From Pseudomonadota bacterium (GTDB lineage Bacteria; Pseudomonadota; Gammaproteobacteria; Steroidobacterales; Steroidobacteraceae): a stretch of 35,033 nucleotides of DNA. A model generated the notes under the pieces. The model searched no databases and had not been told where the DNA came from. It saw nothing but the letters and a program-made list of their open reading frames with translations. The position numbers and the translations under genes were made by a program. Below, in pieces: positions 30,336 through 35,033 of this stretch; the first letter of the stretch is position 1, and every line of letters begins with the position of its first letter. The stretch spans positions 1-35,033 of the forward strand of contig JAPLSF010000085.1 of the NCBI GenBank assembly GCA_026398785.1, read 5' to 3'.

Positions 30336-31511
30336 CTAGCGATTCTCGAATGTTCCCCGCCGGACGGGCTGGCCGTCCCGGACGTGGATTTCCCCACGAA
30401 TGATGACCGTATGCGCGCCGCCTGTCGCGTCCAATGCAACGAAATCGGCATCGGCGCCCGACTCGACCCGGCCCTTGCCGGCGAGGCGCAGCAGGCGGGC
30501 CGGATTGGCGGTGAAAGCGGGCAGGGCGGTCTGGAGCGGCATTCCGCCCTCCACCAAAGCACGCAGCGTCTCGAGCAGGGCGCCGGAGTGGCCGACGTCC
30601 ATGCTGCTGACGTGGCCCTCGGCGTCGAAGCAGGGCAGGCAGCCGCCGGCATCGGAACTGATCGTGACCCGGTCCGCCGCGGCCCCGCTCGCCAGGTAGC
30701 GCTGCAGGCCTTCCGCTGCGCTCCACGCGTCATCGCCATCCTCGACCGGGAAGGCGGTCAGGTCGATAAAGCAACCGTTCTCGGCCAGTGTGACGGCCTC
30801 GTTAAACAGTGCCTTGCGGCGGTTGACGTGGGTTGGGTTGAACACGCGCGCCGGGATTTCGCTCTCGTGCAACGCACGACGCACGAAATCAAGGCCACGA
30901 GGACCATCGCCGAGGTGCAGGTGCAGCACGCCGGCTTTGCCAGTCATCAGGCCCGACACATGGGCATCGGCGGCGAGCCGGAGAATTTCGTCGAAGGTCG
31001 GTTGGCTCGAGCGATGGTCGCTGATCGCGAGTTCGCCGATGCCGAGCAGCGGCTCGAGCAGCACCAGGTCTCCTCGCACGCTGCCCGTGAGGGTTGCGAG
31101 GGGGACGTGATAGCCGCCGGCGTAGCCGAACGCATTGAGACCTTCTTCGCGCAGCGCATAGATCTGTGCGAGCAGGTCGCGCGGTCCGCGCGTCACGTCG
31201 TCCGTGCCCAGGAGTCCGACCACGGTCGTGACGCCGGCGAGCGTGTAGCGCGTCAGCGGCACCGCGGGGACGCGCGTCTTGAAGCCTGCTTCGCCGCCGC
31301 CGCCCGTGACGTGCACGTGGCCGTCGATGAGGCCGGGGATCAGTCGCAGTCCTGCGACGTCGATTGCGGTCGCGCCTGCGGCGAGCGCGGCTGGCAGCGC
31401 AGGGAGATCCTTGCCTGGACCCATCCAGAGCACCGTGCCGCCGCCGATCAGGAGGGACTGCAGGCCCAGTGGGCGCGGTGCGTAGACGTCGGCGTTACGG
31501 AGTAGCAGCAC
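30336..31511 (-). CDS. iadA: isoaspartyl dipeptidase
   Basis: 391 aa from a GTG, matching the ~390-aa E. coli IadA. This amidohydrolase splits beta-aspartyl dipeptides, here most likely beta-Asp-Arg released by cyanophycinase. Metal ligands are the HVH of LIDGHVHVTGGGGEAG (65-67), a His in HLHLGDG, a His in NPTHVNR, and the Asp of ISSDAGG. At residue 160 GELAISDHRSS has Glu where E. coli has the carboxylated Lys (VKCAISDHRS, from memory). Upstream in-frame codons carry no homology. The ribosome-binding site is weak. First enzyme gene of the cyanophycin operon. Confidence 0.93.
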   Translation of the reverse strand: MLLLRNADVYAPRPLGLQSLLIGGGTVLWMGPGKDLPALPAALAAGATAIDVAGLRLIPGLIDGHVHVTGGGGEAGFKTRVPAVPLTRYTLAGVTTVVGLLGTDDVTRGPRDLLAQIYALREEGLNAFGYAGGYHVPLATLTGSVRGDLVLLEPLLGIGELAISDHRSSQPTFDEILRLAADAHVSGLMTGKAGVLHLHLGDGPRGLDFVRRALHESEIPARVFNPTHVNRRKALFNEAVTLAENGCFIDLTAFPVEDGDDAWSAAEGLQRYLASGAAADRVTISSDAGGCLPCFDAEGHVSSMDVGHSGALLETLRALVEGGMPLQTALPAFTANPARLLRLAGKGRVESGADADFVALDATGGAHTVIIRGEIHVRDGQPVRRGTFENR

Positions 31512-31574
31512 GTTGCACAGGTTACCAGACACCGCAGCGCAGTCAGTGACCGCTGGAAACCCGCGGATGGGAGC

Positions 31575-31600
31575 AGGGGCACCTGTTGCCGGGTGCCCCT
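31575..31600 (-). terminator. perfect hairpin after the histone-like gene
   Basis: AGGGGCACC (31575-31583) and GGTGCCCCT (31592-31600), 9 bp, loop of 8, starting just past the stop of the lysine-rich gene on the minus strand. No U-run follows, so iadA may still be reached by read-through. Confidence 0.5.
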
Positions 31601-31605
31601 TGGGA

Positions 31606-31842
31606 TCACTTCTTCTTCGCAGCGGCCTTTTTCCTGGCCGGTGCCTTCTTCTTGGCTGCTTTCTTCGTCGCCTCTGCCTTCGAGGACTTGCGGATATCCG
31701 CCGAGTGCGCGCGCTTGTAGGTCTGGATGTCCTTGAACGTGCCGTCTGCTGCGCGCACTGCGTAGAGCTTGGTGCCCTTCGAGCTGCGCAGCGTCGTGCG
31801 ACGGATCGTCTTCTTCTTCGCTGCCTTCTTCTTCGCTGCCAT
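31606..31842 (-). CDS. lysine-rich histone H1-like DNA-binding protein
   Basis: 78 aa. Both ends are Lys/Ala runs (MAAKKKAAKKK and ATKKAAKKKAPARKKAAAKKK), of the kind seen in bacterial histone H1-like and AlgP-type tails. The middle, TTLRSSKGTKLYAVRAADGTFKDIQTYKRAHSADIRKSSK, looks like a small folded core and includes an H-x-D-I-R-K-x-S motif. Very basic, so it probably binds nucleic acid non-specifically. The ATG at 31842 follows AAGGA and begins the basic run. It lies 94 nt upstream of iadA on the same strand with a hairpin between. Link to cyanophycin is positional only. Confidence 0.8.
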   Translation of the reverse strand: MAAKKKAAKKKTIRRTTLRSSKGTKLYAVRAADGTFKDIQTYKRAHSADIRKSSKAEATKKAAKKKAPARKKAAAKKK

Positions 31843-32027
31843 GGTCTTGAATCCTTGTGTTCTCGAGTCAGTAAGTCGGGTTCGTCGGTGCGCAACGTAA
31901 CCGTGACGCGTGTGCAGGTCAATGAGCACAGTGTCCACCGCACTGGTTCCTGCCTGTGGGCAGGTCGATTGCCGCGCGGCGCCAACCGCACGCTTGCTAG
32001 ACTCGCCGCATCGTTCGCCGGGGACCC

Positions 32028-32687
32028 GTGCCTTTGAACAAGCTGCCGCAACTCTTTGCCAACAACCGCCGCTGGGCCGCGGCTACGGAGCAACGTCATC
32101 CGGGCTTCTTCGGTGAACTCTCGTCACAGCAGTCGCCGCGTTATCTCTGGATCGGCTGCTCCGACAGTCGCGTGCCCGCCAACGAGATCGTGGGTCTCGC
32201 GCCGGGCGAGCTGTTCGTGCACCGCAACGTCGCGAACCTCGTTTTCCACAACGATTTCAGCTGTCTCTCCGTGCTGCAGTACGCGATCGACGTGCTCGGC
32301 ATCGAGCACGTCATCGTCTGCGGGCACTACGACTGTGGCGGCGTGAGCGCGGCTTACGAGCAGCGGCCGCTGGGTCTCGTCGACAACTGGCTGCTGCCGA
32401 TCCGCGACATCGCCCGTGCGTACGCACCGCAGCTGGCGGAATTGCCGACGGACCTCGAACGCGCCGATCGACTGTGCGAACTGAACGTGCTGTTCCAGGC
32501 CAACCGCGTGTGCCGCACGACGATCGTGCAGCAGGCCTGGGAGCAAGGGCGGTCGCTCACCGTGCACGCCTGGGTCTATCGACTCAACGACGGTCTGCTG
32601 CGCGACCTCGGTTTCTGCGCCATCGACCTCACGACCGCCGATGCCGACTTTGAACGCACAGCCGGAGCCGGTACGATCGGACGATAG
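32028..32687 (+). CDS. can: beta-class carbonic anhydrase
   Basis: 219 aa, the size of E. coli Can. It converts CO2 and water to bicarbonate. Zinc ligands are Cys and Asp in WIGCSDSRVPA, then His and Cys in VIVCGHYDCGGV. FVHRNVANLV, NDFSCLSVLQYAIDVLGIEHV, VDNWLLPIRDIA and LCELNVLFQANRV are family blocks. The start is a GTG (32028) with a weak ribosome-binding site; the first residues PLNKLPQLFANNRRWA align with the family N-terminus. Divergent from the histone-like gene. The 185-bp gap between them shows no clear regulatory motif. Confidence 0.95.
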   Translation: MPLNKLPQLFANNRRWAAATEQRHPGFFGELSSQQSPRYLWIGCSDSRVPANEIVGLAPGELFVHRNVANLVFHNDFSCLSVLQYAIDVLGIEHVIVCGHYDCGGVSAAYEQRPLGLVDNWLLPIRDIARAYAPQLAELPTDLERADRLCELNVLFQANRVCRTTIVQQAWEQGRSLTVHAWVYRLNDGLLRDLGFCAIDLTTADADFERTAGAGTIGR

Positions 32688-32779
32688 CAAGATATCAGCC
32701 CAGCCCGCGTGACCCTCAACCTCAACCTGTTCTCGACGCCGTGACCCGGCACGTCGCGCCTACGGGCGGGGCGGCGACG

Positions 32780-33958
32780 ATGACGCCGGCGCGGCGACTC
32801 AAGAACATCCTCGGCGGCTCGGCCGGCAACTTCGTCGAGTGGTTCGACTGGTTCGCGTACTCGGCCTTCGCCATCTATTTCTCGCGTGCGTTCTTCCCGG
32901 CAGGCGACCAGACAGCGCAGTTGCTCGGCGCGGCGGCGATCTTTGCCGTCGGCTTCATCGCGCGGCCCGTAGGCGCGCTGCTGTTCGGCATGTATGCCGA
33001 CCGTGCTGGTCGCCGTACTGCGCTCACACTGTCCGTGGCGCTGATGTGCGGCGGTTCGTTGATGATCGCGCTGATTCCGACCGGGCTCGGCGTGCTGTCA
33101 CCGGCGTTGCTGCTCGTCGCGCGCCTGCTGCAGGGCCTGTCGGTGGGCGGCGAGTACGGTGCGTCTGCGACGTATATCAGTGAGATGGCGGAACGCACCC
33201 AGCGCGGCTTCTGGTCGGGCTTTCTCTACGTCACGCTGACGGGTGGACAGCTGGCCGCGTTGTTGTTGCAAGTCCTGCTGCAGCGTTTGCTCACGGAGCA
33301 GCAGCTCTACGACTGGGGTTGGCGCATTCCGTTCGCAGTCGGTGCGGTCCTCGCGATCGTCGTGTGGTGGATCCGCCGGGGTATCCACGAGACCCGCTCG
33401 TTCACGCACGCGTCCGTGCCCGAGCGGGAGCGTGGCCGCGCGTGGGCGCTCTTCGCGCAGTACCCGAAGGAAACCCTCACCGTCATGGCGCTCACGGCCG
33501 CCGGTGGACTCGGCTTCTACACTTACACGGCGTACATGCAGAAGTTGCTGATCAACAGCGCCGGCTTCTCGAAGCCCGTGGCGTCGCAGGTCATGACGCT
33601 GCTGCTCACGACGTTCCTGTTCCTGCCGCCGCTCGCCGGCTGGCTCGCCGACCGGGTCGGGCATCGACGCACGCTGCTCGCGTCGTATGCAGGACTTGCG
33701 CTCGTCAGCGTGCCGATCCTCAGCGCGATCTCGACGTCGACGAATCCAGTGGCTGCCTATTTCCTCGGGCTCATACCGCTGCTGTTGCTCTCGGGGTATT
33801 GCGGGCTCAGCGCGATCTTCAAGGCCGAGCTTTACCCGGTGCACGTGCGCGCGCTGGGCGTTGCAGTGCCCTATGCGATCGCCCAGGCGATCTTCGGCGG
33901 CAACGCGGAGACGGCTGCGCTGTACCTGAAGCAGATCGGGCACGAGATGGCGGGTTGA
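32780..33958 (+). CDS. MHS-family dicarboxylate/2-oxoglutarate transporter, C-terminally truncated
   Basis: 392 aa from the ATG at 32780 (a GTG at 32741 would add 13 residues). It resembles KgtP throughout: GGSAGNFVEWFDWFAYSAFAIYF, the loop FGMYADRAGRRTAL, LLLVARLLQGLSVGGEYGASATYISE, WGWRIPFAVGAVLAIVVWW, AAGGLGFYTYTAYMQKLLINSAGF and LYPVHVRALGVAVPYAIAQAIFGGNAE. Proton-coupled uptake of a di- or tricarboxylate is likely. The protein stops at LKQIGHEMAG, where KgtP goes on with a twelfth helix (FFWYV type) and a basic tail. The stop codon abuts the stop of the convergent regulator gene. Eleven helices remain; function may be lost or altered. Confidence 0.88.
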   Translation: MTPARRLKNILGGSAGNFVEWFDWFAYSAFAIYFSRAFFPAGDQTAQLLGAAAIFAVGFIARPVGALLFGMYADRAGRRTALTLSVALMCGGSLMIALIPTGLGVLSPALLLVARLLQGLSVGGEYGASATYISEMAERTQRGFWSGFLYVTLTGGQLAALLLQVLLQRLLTEQQLYDWGWRIPFAVGAVLAIVVWWIRRGIHETRSFTHASVPERERGRAWALFAQYPKETLTVMALTAAGGLGFYTYTAYMQKLLINSAGFSKPVASQVMTLLLTTFLFLPPLAGWLADRVGHRRTLLASYAGLALVSVPILSAISTSTNPVAAYFLGLIPLLLLSGYCGLSAIFKAELYPVHVRALGVAVPYAIAQAIFGGNAETAALYLKQIGHEMAG

Positions 33959-34180
33959 TCAGCCGTCTGCACTGAACTGGAATACGTCGTCGACTGGCCG
34001 CTTGAACACCCGAGCCTGCTTGAATGCCAGTTCCAGCGAGGGCGCGTATTTCTCGGCCTCGATCGCAATGATGGTCTGCCGCGTCGCGCCGACGCGTTCC
34101 CCCAGCTCCGCCTGCGTCATGACCGCGGCCTCGCGCAGGCGACGCACGTTGTTGGTCACGCGCCCGCGCCCGACCGTCAC
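33959..34180 (-). CDS. small XRE-family (Cro/CI-type) transcriptional regulator
   Basis: 73 aa, nearly all helix-turn-helix: VRRLREAAVMTQAELGERVGATRQTIIAIEAEKYAPSLELAFKQARVFKRPVDDVF. It starts with GTG inside a GTGA overlap with the upstream membrane protein gene (34177-34180), so translation is coupled. Small HTH proteins of this type are often encoded with a short multi-helix membrane protein and autoregulate. The two palindromes upstream of the pair are probable binding sites. Convergent and end-to-end with the truncated transporter. Confidence 0.9.
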   Translation of the reverse strand: MTVGRGRVTNNVRRLREAAVMTQAELGERVGATRQTIIAIEAEKYAPSLELAFKQARVFKRPVDDVFQFSADG

Positions 34181-34629
34181 CGGCGGTACTGCCAGAGCAC
34201 GACCGCCTGCTTGACCGCCTCGGCCAGGAAAAGCGTCGTCAGCAACGCAAAGATCAACGCCGTTGTGGAGCCGAGGTCCGGGAGCGGCACGCTCGGAGTA
34301 CGGTCAGCGAACAAGCCGCGGGCGAGCAGGTGGACAACCAGCACGTTGATCGCGATCACCACCACGTAGCCTTCCCAGCGATCTCCCATTGCGTCGATCA
34401 CGCGGTCGCGCTCGTCCTTGACCTGGCCCGCCGGATTCTTCGCGGCCATCACCGCCGGCACGATCGCTGCGACGATCCACAGCACGATCATCTCGATGTA
34501 GGTTTCGAGCGCCATGCCCGCTGGCAGTTCGACGATGCGGCCATCGTCGGTAAAGCGCATGGCGAGGAACAGCCAGATCAGCACTGTTGCACCGATCGAC
34601 CACCAGGCTGCCTTTTCATGTTCTGACAT
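34177..34629 (-). CDS. four-helix membrane protein paired with the XRE regulator
   Basis: 150 aa. The start at 34629 follows AGGAG; in-frame codons upstream would run through the operator palindrome. Hydrophobic segments are about residues 6-25 (AWWSIGATVLIWLFLAMRF), 42-62 (YIEMIVLWIVAAIVPAVMAA), 85-106 (GYVVVIAINVLVVHLLARGLF) and 120-145. The loop after the second helix, KNPAGQVKDERDRVIDAMGDRWEGY, is charged and has the D-E-R-D pattern common in small membrane partners of XRE genes. No enzyme motif. It may sense a membrane condition or bind the regulator; this is inferred from pairing only. Confidence 0.8.
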   Translation of the reverse strand: MSEHEKAAWWSIGATVLIWLFLAMRFTDDGRIVELPAGMALETYIEMIVLWIVAAIVPAVMAAKNPAGQVKDERDRVIDAMGDRWEGYVVVIAINVLVVHLLARGLFADRTPSVPLPDLGSTTALIFALLTTLFLAEAVKQAVVLWQYRR

Positions 34630-34647
34630 CGCGCGACTCCTGCATTT

Positions 34648-34669
34648 CATGTTAAACATGTTTAACATG
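34648..34669. promoter_or_regulatory. perfect 22-bp palindrome, operator of the membrane protein/XRE operon
   Basis: CATGTTAAACA followed by its exact reverse complement, 19 nt upstream of the operon's start codon. Centre 34658.5. On the minus strand TTTACA (within 34681-34690) lies 17 nt before TAAACA, so the palindrome would cover the -10 region of a plausible promoter and repress it when bound. Confidence 0.7.
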
Positions 34670-34680
34670 CAGGTGCACGA

Positions 34681-34700
34681 ATGTAAAGGATGTTTTACAT
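34681..34700. promoter_or_regulatory. second operator-like palindrome
   Basis: ATGTAAA (34681-34687) and TTTACAT (34694-34700) around 6 nt; similar outer bases to the 34648-34669 site. Centres are 32 bp apart, about three helical turns, so two dimers would bind the same DNA face. Confidence 0.6.
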
Positions 34701-34734
34701 CGCATCCGGCGGGGCGAGGCTCCTGCACCAAAGA

Positions 34735-34767
34735 AAAACCCCCTGCCACGAGAGTGGAGGGGGTTTT
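34735..34767 (-). terminator. strong rho-independent terminator of rpoD (possibly bidirectional)
   Basis: AAAACCCCCT (34735-34744), a bulged G, CCAC, a GAGA loop, GTGG, and AGGGGGTTTT (34758-34767). On the minus strand the hairpin is followed by further T-rich sequence (TTCTTTGG), fitting termination of rpoD. On the plus strand it ends in TTTTC. Confidence 0.85.
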
Positions 34768-34773
34768 CGGAAA

Positions 34774-34828
34774 CCCTCACCCGGCGCTGACGCGCCCACC
34801 TCTCCCGCTGTGGCGGGAAAGGTGAGGG
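34774..34828. repeat. REP-like composite hairpin
   Basis: Outer arms CCCTCACC (34774-34781) and GGTGAGGG (34821-34828) enclose an inner perfect hairpin TCCCGC-TGTG-GCGGGA (34803-34818). This is the form of the CCCTCACC...GGTGAGGG intergenic repeats common in gammaproteobacteria. It lies between the rpoD stop codon and its terminator. Related motifs appear in the bkdB linker. Confidence 0.65.
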
Positions 34829-34831
34829 AGG

Positions 34832-35033
34832 TCAATCCTCGAGGAAGCTCCGCAGCTGCTCGCTGCGGCTCGGATGCCGCAGCTTCCGCAGTGCCTTCGC
34901 CTCGATCTGCCGGATGCGCTCGCGGGTGACGTCGAACTGCTTGCCCACTTCTTCGAGCGTGTGGTCCGTCGTCATGTCGATGCCGAAGCGCATGCGCAGC
35001 ACCTTGGCTTCGCGCGGAGTCAGGCCGGCCAGC
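34832..35033 (-). CDS. rpoD: RNA polymerase primary sigma factor RpoD, C-terminal part
   Basis: At least 66 codons, entering from the right edge; the 5' portion is outside the window. The translated end reads [20 protein letters not shown], then [20 protein letters not shown], then [20 protein letters not shown] and RSFLED. This is region 4.2 of the housekeeping sigma-70, whose helix-turn-helix ([19 protein letters not shown]) binds the -35 element, and it is nearly identical to gammaproteobacterial RpoD. Complete at the C-terminus. Followed on its strand by a REP-like hairpin and a strong terminator. Confidence 0.97.
   Translation of the reverse strand, partial: LAGLTPREAKVLRMRFGIDMTTDHTLEEVGKQFDVTRERIRQIEAKALRKLRHPSRSEQLRSFLED

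Noticed and set aside
31843-32027. Regulatory structure between the histone-like and carbonic anhydrase genes
   Set aside because: Only a short CCTGCC/GGCAGG hairpin near 31950 is visible, too small to support a call.

Overview
The window is GC-rich bacterial chromosome, almost fully coding, with mostly vertical housekeeping and metabolic genes. The gene set points to a high-GC gammaproteobacterium, probably near Xanthomonadales, Nevskiales or Steroidobacterales: a Tat-exported HiPIP, a bkd branched-chain dehydrogenase operon with an Lrp-type regulator, a proteobacterial-type cyanophycin operon, a YggX protein near mutY, and an rpoD C-terminus of gammaproteobacterial type. The lineage is an inference from gene content; no rRNA is present. 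I see no transposase, integrase, phage gene or CRISPR array.

Layout. 1-5.9 kb: a TolB/TPR membrane protein; a secreted SRPBCC protein; mutY fused in frame to a DUF423 membrane domain; a purine-rich minisatellite facing a complementary pyrimidine array; then, on the minus strand, yggX, rraA, an Hsp20 chaperone and a HiPIP. 6-11 kb: a YbhN-type membrane protein behind a Fur-box-like palindrome, a renalase-like flavoprotein, a ThDP enzyme and a di-haem cytochrome c peroxidase. 11.1-16.3 kb: bkdR divergent from bkdA1-bkdA2-bkdB-ilvE, which carries leucine, isoleucine and valine catabolism through transamination and oxidative decarboxylation. 16.3-18 kb: an ECF sigma/anti-sigma pair divergent from a small membrane protein, with two mirror-image copies of one promoter motif between them. 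18-19.2 kb: a periplasmic PQQ-type aldose dehydrogenase.

19.29-19.60 kb holds a tRNA-Ile(CAU) gene split by a 236-nt group I intron of the Azoarcus type, which is the most striking single element here. It is followed by a tightly coupled operon, ATP-grasp / SAM methyltransferase / LTA-synthase-like membrane sulfatase / M48 protease, whose pathway I do not recognise.

24.7-31.8 kb, minus strand, is a complete cyanophycin storage operon transcribed iadA -> cphB -> cphA -> a second Mur ligase that lacks the ATP-grasp half of CphA. It makes the Asp-Arg polymer, cuts it to beta-Asp-Arg and hydrolyses the dipeptide. A lysine-rich histone-like gene lies just upstream.

31.8-35 kb: beta-carbonic anhydrase, an MHS-family dicarboxylate transporter that has lost its last membrane helix, a small membrane protein/XRE regulator pair under two palindromic operators three helical turns apart, a strong terminator plus a REP-like hairpin, and the C-terminal end of rpoD entering from the right edge.

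The main candidates for something new are the intron-bearing tRNA-Ile2, the mirrored ECF promoter with a probably leaderless sigma gene, the ATP-grasp/methyltransferase/sulfatase operon, the ATP-grasp-less Mur ligase in the cyanophycin operon, and the MutY-DUF423 fusion.
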